Part shown: in pieces, positions 8,240 to 16,694 of the stretch | Numbering within the stretch: the first letter of the stretch is position 1 | Layout: every line of letters begins with the position of its first letter | Assembly (NCBI RefSeq): GCF_029968035.1 | Contig: NZ_JASCIQ010000022.1 | Location: forward strand, 62,001-126,000 | DNA from: Streptomyces cavernicola | GTDB taxonomy: Bacteria; Actinomycetota; Actinomycetes; Streptomycetales; Streptomycetaceae | Direction: 5' to 3' | DNA: 64,000 nt | Notes under the pieces: generated by a model | Told to the model about the DNA's origin: nothing | The model's database searches: none | The model's input: only the letters and a program-made list of their open reading frames with translations | Program-made: the position numbers and the translations under genes

Positions 8240-8893
8240 CTAGCGGGAGCTCTGCGTGCGCTCCTTGTGGCCCTGGACGTCGGGGAAGCCGATGTGGTTC
8301 GGCTGGCGTTGGACCTCGCCGAACCACAGGTGGTCGGCGTTCTGCCGTACCGCCGCGACAAGGAGAGGCTGGTTCTTCTTGCCGATCGGGATGCGGTAGC
8401 GCAGGCGCGGCAGGTTGGGGTGCAGGGGTTCCTCGTCGCGGACCAGGTTCCACAGGACCGGGTGGTCACGGTCGATCGGGCCGTCGGGGCAGAGCTCCAG
8501 CGAGTACTCCGTACCGACACCCTTCTTGTTCGAGTTGCTCCAGTACAGGCCGACCCCGGCGAGGGTGTCCCACGGGACGACCTTGCCGCCGGCGGGATTC
8601 TTGACCCACAGGCCGACGTGGTCGACTGCGAGGAAGGCCTTGCGTCCGTCCCAGCCGCCCTTGAGGAACAGCACCGCGAGGATCACCGCGATCAGTCCGA
8701 CCGCGATGGCCCCGTAACCCCCGTTGTGGGGCTCGCCGTTGAGGCCGAGGACCGCCGCAAGTCCGCCGCCGATGAAGAGCACAGCGAAGATGGAGCAGCC
8801 GGCGGCACCCTTGGCGGCCTGGCCCATGGCCTCGCCGCCGATCTTGATGACCGACGCTGAGGGTGCTGGACCGTGTGCATAAGAATTTGGCAT
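8240..8893 (-). CDS. Membrane protein of unknown function, paralogue A
   Basis: 217 aa from ATG 8893. It has two hydrophobic segments (about residues 27-48 and 58-77), then a soluble domain with VDHVGLWVKNPAGGKVVPWD resembling a PH-like fold, and the stretch LELCPDGPIDRDHPVLW. The next gene is a paralogue with the same layout, so the pair arose by tandem duplication. No enzyme motif is seen. Its stop codon touches the stop of the convergent DUF397 gene. Confidence 0.75.
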   Translation of the reverse strand: MPNSYAHGPAPSASVIKIGGEAMGQAAKGAAGCSIFAVLFIGGGLAAVLGLNGEPHNGGYGAIAVGLIAVILAVLFLKGGWDGRKAFLAVDHVGLWVKNPAGGKVVPWDTLAGVGLYWSNSNKKGVGTEYSLELCPDGPIDRDHPVLWNLVRDEEPLHPNLPRLRYRIPIGKKNQPLLVAAVRQNADHLWFGEVQRQPNHIGFPDVQGHKERTQSSR

Positions 8894-8969
8894 GGCCACG
8901 CAGTGTAGAGACCTGGCCTGCACCGTCATGGACGCCCGGGGGGTATCCCCACCGGGGTCGGGGCGGGGT

Positions 8970-9617
8970 TCACGCGGAACCGTTCCCAGCAGGCCCGGGT
9001 GGCGCGCTGGTGCGCTCGCGGTGGCCGCGCAGGTCGGGCAACTTGCCGTAGCCGCGCTCGCGTTCCGTCTCGCCGAAGTACAGGTGCGGGGCGTACGTGC
9101 CGACGGCGTGCCGCATGGGTGCGAGGCGGTCGCCGTTCGCGCCGATGCGGTAGCGCAGCCGGGGCAGGCCGGGGCGGAGCGGCTCGTCGTCCCGGACCAT
9201 GGTCCACAGCGCCGGGTGGTCGCGGTCGATCTCCCCTGCCGGGCACAGCTCCAGGGTGTACGTACGGGCGTCGCCCTTGCCGGGGGCCCAGTGGAAGCCG
9301 ACGGCGGCGAGGGAGTTCCACGGGATGTGGCCCGCGCCGTGGCGGTTCTGCAGCCAGACGCCGGCCTCGTCGAAGCTGAGGAGCGGGTCGGGGGCGCGGC
9401 GGTCCGCCAGTTCGGCACGGAACATTCCGGCCCCGCCGAACCCTGCGATCACCCCCAGCACGAACAGGGCGACACCCCACGCTCCCCCGAGCGCAGGCCC
9501 TCCGACGAGGAGGGCCGCTGCGCCGAGCAGGATGTAGGCGGTGCCGGGTATCCGGGGGCGGGGCGAGCCCAGGTTCACGACGGTGGCGGTGGGGGCGGGG
9601 CCGTAGGGGGAACTCAT
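8970..9617 (-). CDS. Membrane protein of unknown function, paralogue B
   Basis: 215 aa from ATG 9617. This start was chosen over one seven codons upstream because the N-terminus then aligns with paralogue A (YGPAPTATV against HGPAPSASV). Two membrane segments are followed by a domain with LELCPAGEIDRDHPALW. About half of the soluble-domain residues match paralogue A by eye. Paralogue A starts 76 bp downstream. Function unknown. Confidence 0.75.
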   Translation of the reverse strand: MSSPYGPAPTATVVNLGSPRPRIPGTAYILLGAAALLVGGPALGGAWGVALFVLGVIAGFGGAGMFRAELADRRAPDPLLSFDEAGVWLQNRHGAGHIPWNSLAAVGFHWAPGKGDARTYTLELCPAGEIDRDHPALWTMVRDDEPLRPGLPRLRYRIGANGDRLAPMRHAVGTYAPHLYFGETERERGYGKLPDLRGHRERTSAPPGPAGNGSA

Positions 9618-9708
9618 GGGGAACGAGTCTACGAACACCTCCCGACGTCGCCGCGCTCGCGCTCCACCAGGCTGTTGAGGCTTCGTGGCAGGGAGCCGTC
9701 GGCAGTGC

Positions 9709-10494
9709 TCATCGCGCGTCGGCGTACAGCTCCTCGATCAGCTGGACGACGGTCTCCGGCTCGCGCAGCGTCGGGAAGTGGTCGGAGGCGGCCAGCCGGA
9801 CCAGGCGGCAGCGGGGGATCCGGTCCGCCATCTCCTCGTTGCAGCGCACCACCTCTGGCTGGTCCAGCTCCCCCAGCGCCAGCAGCGTGGGCGCGGCGAT
9901 CTCCCCGAGCCGGTCGAAGGCCGGGGCGTCGGGCTCCTGGTGGCCGACGTTGCTGAACCAGGCGGGCAGTACGCCCCGGAGCTGGGCGGCAGCAGCCGGA
10001 TCGGCCTCGGGGGTGCCGCCGCCGGCCCGCCCCCAGACGCCCAGCCCGAGCCGGACGATGCCCTCCATGTCGTCGGCCGTGGCCAGCTTCTCCGCCTCTT
10101 CGTAGAACCCGGACGGTGTCAGGCCGTCGTACCCGGTGACTCCGGCCACGAAGAGCGCGAGGCCCGCCACCCGGTCCGGGCTGTCCAGAGCCAGGCTGAT
10201 CGAGGTGGTGCCGCCCATGCTGGAGCCCACCAGCACCGCACGGGCCAGCGCGAAGTGGTCGAGGACCGCGGCGAGGTCTTCGACCGGGGAATACCCGGTG
10301 GTGGGCGCGGGCGAGCGGCCGAAGCCCCGGGAGTCGTAGCGGATCACCCGGTACCGCGCGGTGAGCGCCGGGAGGACGGGGTCCCATATCGTCGAGTCGC
10401 CGACGCCCGGGTGGAGCAGGATCAGCGGCAGCCCGTGCCCTCCCGAATCGTCCGCCCAGAGTTCCCCGTTGCTGACAGGCACGATGGATTCCAT
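9709..10494 (-). CDS. Alpha/beta hydrolase
   Basis: 261 aa, no signal peptide, so cytoplasmic. The oxyanion strand LILLHPGVGD, the nucleophile elbow VGSSMGG (Ser near residue 92), the acid region LLALGELDQPEV and the catalytic His in AASDHFPTLREPE give a complete triad. The fold group includes esterases, lactonases and haloperoxidase-like enzymes, and the substrate cannot be told. It stands alone on its strand. Confidence 0.88.
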   Translation of the reverse strand: MESIVPVSNGELWADDSGGHGLPLILLHPGVGDSTIWDPVLPALTARYRVIRYDSRGFGRSPAPTTGYSPVEDLAAVLDHFALARAVLVGSSMGGTTSISLALDSPDRVAGLALFVAGVTGYDGLTPSGFYEEAEKLATADDMEGIVRLGLGVWGRAGGGTPEADPAAAAQLRGVLPAWFSNVGHQEPDAPAFDRLGEIAAPTLLALGELDQPEVVRCNEEMADRIPRCRLVRLAASDHFPTLREPETVVQLIEELYADAR

Positions 10495-10734
10495 GACCCT
10501 CAGTCTGGTTGGGCGGTACGGGCGCCCGCCAGCGGGATCTCAGCCGTGTCGCCGCCATGGACGGGCCTGGCGCCATGGACGGGCCTGGACAAGGCCACAG
10601 GGAACGGGACTCGACAAGGCCGCAGGGCAGGCCGGGTCTCACAGGCTGATCTCTTCCCCTGCCCGCTGAATTCGCCGAGCCGGGGCTGAATCTTCAACCC
10701 ACCGCACCCGCCCTTCCCGCTACCCTCAAGAATC

Positions 10735-11049
10735 ATGGCTGAACGGGGTGAACAGCCTTACGGGGCTGAGGTGTTGGAGCGGATGGCGCGGGCGCGGGGT
10801 GCTCGGCGTTGGGTGGCTGTGGCCGGGGTGGTGATCGCGTTGCTCGGGCCCGGCGTGGTGTGGCTGCGGGTGGCGCGCGGGGTGCCGTTCGGGGCGTGGG
10901 CCCTGGCGTGCGCCGTGGCCGCCGCCGGGTGTGCGGGGGCGGCCTGGCTGGCCCGGCGCGGGCGGACCCGGCGGGCGCTCGCGCTGATCGTCGGCGGGGT
11001 CGTGCTCCTGGTCGTCGGGGATGTGCTCGCGACCGCCACCGTGACGTAG
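10735..11049 (+). CDS. Small membrane protein, function unknown
   Basis: 104 aa from ATG 10735. After a charged N-terminus (AERGEQPYGAEVLERMARARG) come three hydrophobic helices at about residues 26-45, 53-72 and 82-101. No known domain. Codon use is normal for a real Streptomyces gene. It is isolated between the hydrolase gene and the convergent GH42 gene. Confidence 0.65.
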   Translation: MAERGEQPYGAEVLERMARARGARRWVAVAGVVIALLGPGVVWLRVARGVPFGAWALACAVAAAGCAGAAWLARRGRTRRALALIVGGVVLLVVGDVLATATVT

Positions 11050-11091
11050 GCACATAGGCACGTGAGCCGCATGACCACGTGACCGCCACCG

Positions 11092-13047
11092 TCAGCCGAC
11101 CGTCACCGTGCCCTCCCGGTGGTCCAGGCGGATGCGGACGCGGCGGCCGTCCGAGGTGATCCGGGTGCGTACCTGCACGCCGAGCGGGACCTCCGGTGCG
11201 CGGACGCCCGCGTCGAGGCGGGCGCGGTCCAGGACGGCACGCATCGTCACCGGGTCCGGGCGGGTGCCCAAGTACCAGGCGTGGCCCGCCCCGTGGGCGT
11301 TGCGGGTGACGGCGGGGCGGCCGTCGGCGTACGTCAGTATCGGGGCCGCGCCCTCCAGGGTCAGCTCCTCCGACCACAGCGTGCCCTCGCCGCCCCCGCC
11401 GAACCGCAGCGTGCCGCCCTCCGGCAGCGGGTCGAACTCCTCGACGCTCAGGCCGAGGAGCTCGCGGAACGGGCCGGGGTAGCCGCCGAGGTGGACCCGG
11501 TCGTACTCGTCCGTGATGCCGGAGAAGTAGGACATCAGGAGCGTGCCGCCCGCCGCCACGTATGCGCTCAGGCGGTCCGCCGTCTCCTGCGTGACCGAGT
11601 AGAGGTTGGGGACCAGGAGCAGCTTGTACGGCGACCAGTCGCGGTCCACGGGGACCACGTCGCACGGCACCGACGCGTCGTACAGCGGCCGGTGGTGCGC
11701 GTGGGCGGCGTCCAGCATGGCGGCGTCGGCGCTGGGGTGGGCGTCCTGCTCCAGGGCCCACCAGTTGGGCCAGTCGAGGAGGAGCGCCGACTCCGCCCGC
11801 TCCGGGACCGAGCCCAACAGGGCCGGGTGGTCGGCGAGTTCGGTGCCGAGCTCCGTCACCTCGCGGAACATCCGGGTCTCCCGGCCGCCGTGCGGGACCA
11901 TCGCCGAGTGGAACTTCTCCGCGCCGCCGCGGGACTGCCGCCACTGGAAGAACAGCGCCGAGTCCGCGCCGTGCGCCACGGCCTGCCAGCTGTCCAGGCG
12001 CATCCGGCCGCGCGGCTTGCGGCCGTTGCGCGTACGCCAGTTGACCGCGCCCGGCGCGTGCTCCATGAGCAGCCACGGCTGCCCGTCGCGCAGGCCGCGC
12101 ATCACGTCGTAGCCGAACGCCGCCTCGTGCACCGAGTCCGGGTCGTGCGGGTCCGGATACGAGTCGTACGAGACGACGTCCATCTCCCTGGCCCACTTGA
12201 ACAGGTCGAGGGTCGGCGCGAGCGGGACGAAGTTCGTCGTCACCGGGATCCCGGGGGTCACCGCGTCCAGGACGGCCTTCTCCGCGCGGTAGCAGTCCAG
12301 GAGCTCGTCCGAGGAGAAGCGGAGGTAGTCGAGGCGCTGGGTCGGGTTGCGGAAGGAGGGGGCCGTGCGCGGGGTGTGGATCTCCTCCCAGTCGCCGTAC
12401 CGCTGGGACCAGAAGTCCGTGGACCAGGCCGAGTTGAGCGCGTCGAGCGTGCCGTAGCGGGCGCGCAGCCAGCGGCGGAACGCGGCCGTGGACACCTCGC
12501 AGTGGCAGTGCCGGGAGATGTGGCAGCCGAACTCGTTGCCGATGTGCCACAGGGCGAGCGCCGGATGGTCCGCGTACCGCTTCGCGAGCTGTTCGACGAG
12601 GCGCACCGCGTACTGCCTAAAGACCGGGCTCGACGGGCACCAGTGCTGGCGCGAGCCGGGGTGCAGGCGGGTGCCGTCGGCCATGACGGGGAGCGTCTCG
12701 GGGTGCAGGCGGGCCAGCCACGGCGGCGGCGAGGCCGTCATCGTGGCGAGGCAGACGGCGACGCCGGCGTCCGCGAGGCGGTCCAGGTGTGCGTCCAGCC
12801 AGCCGAAGTCGTAGGCGCCGGGGGCGGGTTCGGATTTCGCCCAGGAGAAGATGCCGACGGTCGTGAGGTTGACGCCCGCCGCCCGCATCAGCTCGGCGTC
12901 CTCGGCGTGCGTCTCGGGGCCCCACTGCTCGGGGTTGTAGTCGCCGCCGTACGCGATCGAGTCGAGCCTGTCGTAGAAGTGGGCGAGCCTGGCCGTGCCG
13001 ACCGCCGGCTGCCGCTGTCCGTCCTCGAACGTGCCCTGTCCGTACAT
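11092..13047 (-). CDS. GH42 beta-galactosidase
   Basis: 651 aa glycoside hydrolase family 42 enzyme, expected to release terminal beta-galactose. No signal peptide is seen. The acid/base Glu lies in WHIGNEFGCH (about residue 163) and the nucleophile Glu in WLLMEHAPG (about residue 330). CHISRHCHCE supplies the cysteine cluster of the zinc site found in trimeric GH42 enzymes. The C-terminal domains (glutaminase-like and beta) are present, so it is full length. The start overlaps the stop of the GntR gene (TGATG), so regulator and enzyme are cotranscribed. Confidence 0.93.
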   Translation of the reverse strand: MYGQGTFEDGQRQPAVGTARLAHFYDRLDSIAYGGDYNPEQWGPETHAEDAELMRAAGVNLTTVGIFSWAKSEPAPGAYDFGWLDAHLDRLADAGVAVCLATMTASPPPWLARLHPETLPVMADGTRLHPGSRQHWCPSSPVFRQYAVRLVEQLAKRYADHPALALWHIGNEFGCHISRHCHCEVSTAAFRRWLRARYGTLDALNSAWSTDFWSQRYGDWEEIHTPRTAPSFRNPTQRLDYLRFSSDELLDCYRAEKAVLDAVTPGIPVTTNFVPLAPTLDLFKWAREMDVVSYDSYPDPHDPDSVHEAAFGYDVMRGLRDGQPWLLMEHAPGAVNWRTRNGRKPRGRMRLDSWQAVAHGADSALFFQWRQSRGGAEKFHSAMVPHGGRETRMFREVTELGTELADHPALLGSVPERAESALLLDWPNWWALEQDAHPSADAAMLDAAHAHHRPLYDASVPCDVVPVDRDWSPYKLLLVPNLYSVTQETADRLSAYVAAGGTLLMSYFSGITDEYDRVHLGGYPGPFRELLGLSVEEFDPLPEGGTLRFGGGGEGTLWSEELTLEGAAPILTYADGRPAVTRNAHGAGHAWYLGTRPDPVTMRAVLDRARLDAGVRAPEVPLGVQVRTRITSDGRRVRIRLDHREGTVTVG

Positions 13048-13787
13048 CAGTTGACCCCCCGTGTCGCTTGTGCCGACCTGGCTTCGATACCCCGGAAATG
13101 GTCCGCCATGGCTCGCTGCGCGCCCTCGACGTCGCGCTCGCGCAGCGCCGTGAGGATGGCGCGGTGGCGGCCTGCGGTGACCTCGGGTGCGGGGTCGCGG
13201 GTCCAGCCGCGGACCTTCGCCACCCGGTGGAAGACGTTCCAGAACGCCGCGAGGAGCTGCGGCACGAGCGCGTTGCCGAGGGTCCCGTAGAGCGTCTCGT
13301 GGAACTCGCGGTCGAGATCGGGGAAGGCCTCGCCCGCGCGTGCGGCCGCTTCCATGCGGCCGACTATGGACTCCAGGCGGGCCAGTTCGGCCTCCGATAT
13401 TCCCCTCGCGACCCGACTGATCAGGCCGTTCTCCAGGACCTCGCGCACCTGCAGGATCTCGGTGAGCGCCGCGTGGTCGTCGGTGACATGGGCCAGGGTG
13501 CGGAAGGTGAGCCCGTCGACGAGCGGGGTGAGCGAGGCCTGGCCGACGTAGGTGCCGTAGCCGTGTCTGATCTCGACGATGTCCAGGGCCTGCAGCGCCT
13601 TCAACGCCTCGCGGACCGAGTTTCTGCTCACCCCGAGGCTCTCCATCAGCTCCGCCTCGGTGGGCAGCGGGGCGCCGGGGGGAAGTCTGCGGTCGAGGAT
13701 CAACTGCATGACGTCACTCCGGATCTGGGCGCCCACGCGCCGGTCCCGGGCAGCTGCCGGCCTCGCGTTCCTTGGCTCCTCGGACAT
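13047..13787 (-). CDS. FadR-type GntR regulator of the glycan cluster
   Basis: 246 aa from ATG 13787. The winged helix (about residues 20-90) contains LPTEAELMESLGVSRNSVREALKALQAL, read here in parts. The C-terminal FCD ligand domain follows, with metal-type histidines in DREFHETLYG and GRHRAIL. FCD regulators of this type include the NanR sialic acid repressors. The gene reads away from the transporter operon, and its own promoter region holds three ACGT units, suggesting autoregulation. Confidence 0.9.
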   Translation of the reverse strand: MSEEPRNARPAAARDRRVGAQIRSDVMQLILDRRLPPGAPLPTEAELMESLGVSRNSVREALKALQALDIVEIRHGYGTYVGQASLTPLVDGLTFRTLAHVTDDHAALTEILQVREVLENGLISRVARGISEAELARLESIVGRMEAAARAGEAFPDLDREFHETLYGTLGNALVPQLLAAFWNVFHRVAKVRGWTRDPAPEVTAGRHRAILTALRERDVEGAQRAMADHFRGIEARSAQATRGVN

Positions 13788-13810
13788 GCGGCACAGCGTA
13801 CGACCGAAGG

Positions 13811-13828
13811 ACGTCCCACGTCCCACGT
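13811..13828. promoter_or_regulatory. Triple ACGT operator before the GntR gene
   Basis: ACGT occurs at 13811, 13818 and 13825, exactly 7 bp apart (ACGTCCCACGTCCCACGT). The same 7-bp-phased pattern is found before the transporter operon and before the sialidase gene. It lies 24 bp upstream of the regulator's ATG. Confidence 0.75.
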
Positions 13829-13879
13829 CGGGAGCAAACTCGTCCCGCGCGGCTCCGGTGCCGATCCTTGCGCACTCTC

Positions 13880-13941
13880 TTGACCGCCCACGGCGGCGCT
13901 CTTATGGTCGCGCTACCTCTTAGACGTAGGACGTGGGATCT
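13880..13941 (+). promoter_or_regulatory. Transporter operon promoter and operator
   Basis: TTGACC (13880-13885), 17 bp, then TATGGT (13903-13908) form a good promoter. The operator ACGTAGGACGTGGGATCT (13924-13941) has ACGT, ACGT, ATCT at 7-bp steps. It starts just after the expected transcription start, a normal place for a repressor. Confidence 0.72.
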
Positions 13942-13978
13942 CTCAACGGCCCACTCTCCCCCGGGACTTGGAGACACC

Positions 13979-15616
13979 GTGAGCGACGCGACCTCGACCG
14001 CAGGACGGGCGCTGCACCGCCGGTCCTTCCTCAAGTACTCCGGCGCCATCGGCGCGGCCGCCGCCATCACCACGACCCTCTCCGCCTGCTCGGGCGGCCC
14101 CGAGTCGACGACCGACGGCGGGGGCGACGGCAAGGGCGGCCTCTCCACGCTGACCGCCGTCATCGGCTACGGCAACGACGGCAGCTGGGACCCGACGCAG
14201 ACCGCGTCCGCGTTCTCCATGGCGGCCAACCACCACATCTACGAAGGCCTCCTCGACACCGACCCGATCAGCCGCGAGCCCTACCCGGCGCTCGCCACCG
14301 AGATCCCGTCCGATCTGCAGTCCACCACCTGGAAGTTCACGCTCCGCTCCGGCGCGAAGTGGCACGACGGCAAGCCGGTCACCGCCGACGACGTGGTCTT
14401 CACCTTCGACCGCATCCTCGACCCGGACACCGTGACCCTCGCGCAGGGCTTCTTCCTGTCCTGGCTGAAGGAGGTGAAGAAGGTCGACGAGCAGACGGTG
14501 GAGCTGGTCCTCAAGTTCCCGTTCCCGGACGGCGCCGCGCGGCTCACCCTCGCCAAGATCATGCCGAAGCACGTGTTCTCCAAGCCGGGCGCCTGGGAGA
14601 AGGCGATCACCGGTCTCGCCGTCGGCTCGGGCCCGTACAGGCTGACCGCGCACCACGCCAAGTCCAACTCCGTCCTTGAGGCGTTCGCCGACTACAACGG
14701 GCCGCGCAAGGCGACGTTCGCGAAGATGAACTGGCTGACGATCGTGGACGCCGCACCCCGCGTCGCCAAGATCTCCGGCGCGGGCGCGGGCGCGCAGATC
14801 GCGGACAACGTCCCGTACGCCAACATCGCCCAGCTGGAGAAGGACGGCCTGAAGGTCGAGGGCGGGGCGGGCATGAACAACCTGTTCCTGATGTTCAACA
14901 CCGGCCACAAGCCGTTCGACGACGTCCGCGTCCGGCAGGCCCTGCACTACGCCATCGACCGGGAGAAGATGATCTCGGCCGCGCTCAAGGGGCACGGCAA
15001 GGCGTCCACCTCGTTCCTGGACGAGGGCAACCCGTCCTACCGCGCGGCGAAGACGGTCTACGGCTACGACCCGGACAAGGCCCGGCAGCTGCTCAAGGAC
15101 GCCGGCGTGAGCAACCTCAAGATCAAGTTGATGGCCGTGAACGTCAGTTGGATCGTCGACTGCCTGCCGACCATCGAGGAGTCCTGGCGCAAGATCGGCG
15201 TCGAGACCACCCTGGAACCGCAGGAGACCGCTGCCCTCTTCACCAAGCTCGACCAGAAGAAGGACTTCCAGGTCGTCGCGGCCGCCTCCAACCCGAACCA
15301 GTTCGGCGTCGAGGCCGACCTGATCATGCACTACAACTACGGGCCCGCGAACCTCTGGATGCAGTACGCCCGCTGGGCCAAGAACTCCGAGGCCAAGAAG
15401 CTCTTCAAGCTGATGGACCAGGCCACCCGCGAGGCCGACGCCGAGAAGAAGAAGCAGATGGTCCAGGAGTACATCGACCTCGTCGCGGAGAACGCGGTGA
15501 TCTACCCGGTCGTCCACAACGAGCTCGTGACGGCCTGGGACCCGGACAAGCTCACCGGGGTCCGCGCCCAGCCGTACCCGGGGATCAACCTGTTGCAGGC
15601 GAAGCCCGCCAAGTAG
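13979..15616 (+). CDS. Family 5 ABC substrate-binding lipoprotein (putative sialic acid or peptide binder)
   Basis: 545 aa from GTG 13979 with GGAG upstream. The N-terminus RRSFLKYSGA followed by LSAC is a twin-arginine signal with a lipobox. The body is a complete SBP_bac_5 (DppA/OppA) protein with YEGLLDTDP, KWHDGKPVTADDVVFTFDR and RQALHYAIDR. Family 5 binders usually take peptides, but some carry sugars, including the sialic acid binders SatA and SiaE. Context here (lyase, sialidase, NanR-like regulator) favours a sialic acid or glycan ligand. The last codons and the stop lie in a 21-bp tandem duplication. Confidence 0.9.
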   Translation: MSDATSTAGRALHRRSFLKYSGAIGAAAAITTTLSACSGGPESTTDGGGDGKGGLSTLTAVIGYGNDGSWDPTQTASAFSMAANHHIYEGLLDTDPISREPYPALATEIPSDLQSTTWKFTLRSGAKWHDGKPVTADDVVFTFDRILDPDTVTLAQGFFLSWLKEVKKVDEQTVELVLKFPFPDGAARLTLAKIMPKHVFSKPGAWEKAITGLAVGSGPYRLTAHHAKSNSVLEAFADYNGPRKATFAKMNWLTIVDAAPRVAKISGAGAGAQIADNVPYANIAQLEKDGLKVEGGAGMNNLFLMFNTGHKPFDDVRVRQALHYAIDREKMISAALKGHGKASTSFLDEGNPSYRAAKTVYGYDPDKARQLLKDAGVSNLKIKLMAVNVSWIVDCLPTIEESWRKIGVETTLEPQETAALFTKLDQKKDFQVVAAASNPNQFGVEADLIMHYNYGPANLWMQYARWAKNSEAKKLFKLMDQATREADAEKKKQMVQEYIDLVAENAVIYPVVHNELVTAWDPDKLTGVRAQPYPGINLLQAKPAK

Positions 15617-15642
15617 CCGCTGAAGCCCACCAAGTAGCCGTC
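15601..15642. repeat. 21-bp tandem duplication over the stop codon
   Basis: Two copies (15601-15621 and 15622-15642) of GAAGCCCRCCAAGTAGCCG plus two bases. Copy 1 supplies the last four codons and the stop of the binding protein. Copy 2 puts a second in-frame TAG 21 bp later. Confidence 0.9.
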
Positions 15643-15693
15643 GGGGAGCTGGAGTTCACATGGTTCTGACCCGATCCGCGGGGGCGTGAGCCC

Positions 15694-16653
15694 ATGGTGC
15701 AGATCGCCCGGATCCTGGCCCGCCGCATCGCCCTGCTCGTCCCGCTGATGCTGGGCATCGTCCTGTTCGTCTTCCTCGTCATGCGGTTCTCGGACATCGA
15801 CCCGGCCGCCGCGTTCTACCAGGGCACCAACCCCACCCCGGAGCAACTGCACCAGTTCCGGGAGGAGAACGGCCTGCTCGACCCGCTGCCGGTGCGGTAC
15901 GTGGCGTTCGTGGGCGAGCTGCTCCAGGGCGACATGGGCATCAGCGTCCTCACCCGGGCGCCGGTGCTCGACCAGGTCGGCACCGCCCTGCCGCTCACCA
16001 TGCAGCTCACGTTCCTGGGGCTCGGCATCGCGGTGGTGATCGCCCTGGTCCTCGGCGTCACCGCGGCCATCCACCGCGACCGGCTCCCGGACCAGCTGAT
16101 CCGGGTGCTCTCCCTGACCGGCGTCGCGGCGCCCGGCTTCTGGCTGGCGCTCCTTATGATCCAGTACCTGGCGGTGGGCGCGGGCTGGTTCCCGACCAGC
16201 GGGTACGTCAACCCGGCCGACTCGTTCACCGGCTGGCTGCGGACCATGACGCTGCCCGCGTTCGCCCTGTCCCTGCCGGTCGCGGCCCAGCTCACCCGGA
16301 TCGTACGGACCGCGGTGGTCGAGGAGCTCGACAAGGACTACGTGCGCACGGCGATCGGCAGCGGGCTCCCGCCGGTCGTCGTGGTCGGCCGGAACGTCCT
16401 GCGCAACGCCCTGATCAACCCGCTGACGGTGCTCGGCCTGCGCGTCGGCTACCTGCTCGGCGGCGCGGTCGTCATCGAGACGATCTTCGCCCTGCCCGGC
16501 ATGGGCAACCTGATGATCACGGCTGTGAAGAACGGCGACCCGGCCGTCGTGCAGGGCGTGGTCATCACGACGGCCGTCGGCTTCGTCGTCGTGAACCTGG
16601 CGATCGACATCCTGTACCTCCTGGTCAACCCCCGGTTGAGGAGCGCCTCATGA
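15694..16653 (+). CDS. ABC transporter permease (DppB family)
   Basis: 319 aa, six transmembrane helices with the usual large outside loop after the first. The cytoplasmic coupling motif is VEELDKDYVRTAIGSGLPP, and the C-terminal half contains GGAVVIETIFALPGMG. It forms the membrane pore together with the permease half of the next gene. It lies 77 bp after the binding protein gene. Its 3' end shares the 13-mer GAGCGCCTCATGA with the start of the next gene. Confidence 0.93.
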   Translation: MVQIARILARRIALLVPLMLGIVLFVFLVMRFSDIDPAAAFYQGTNPTPEQLHQFREENGLLDPLPVRYVAFVGELLQGDMGISVLTRAPVLDQVGTALPLTMQLTFLGLGIAVVIALVLGVTAAIHRDRLPDQLIRVLSLTGVAAPGFWLALLMIQYLAVGAGWFPTSGYVNPADSFTGWLRTMTLPAFALSLPVAAQLTRIVRTAVVEELDKDYVRTAIGSGLPPVVVVGRNVLRNALINPLTVLGLRVGYLLGGAVVIETIFALPGMGNLMITAVKNGDPAVVQGVVITTAVGFVVVNLAIDILYLLVNPRLRSAS

Positions 16654-16694
16654 CGTCTGCGTCCAGCAACTCCCCGGCGGTGAGCGCCTCATGA
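16641..16694. repeat. Direct repeat at the permease / fusion gene junction
   Basis: GAGCGCCTCATGA occurs at 16641-16653, holding the upstream stop codon, and again at 16682-16694, holding the ATG of the next gene. A 14-codon open frame runs from the ATG in the first copy to the TGA in the second. The junction looks like a partial duplication of an original ATGA overlap. Confidence 0.8.

Noticed and set aside
7142..9617. Recent mobile island
   Set aside because: No integrase, transposase, attachment repeats or tRNA gene was seen, and codon use is normal.
11119..13290. 723-codon frame opposite the GH42 gene
   Set aside because: Arg/Val/Ala-rich antisense shadow; the GH42 catalytic motifs lie on the minus strand.
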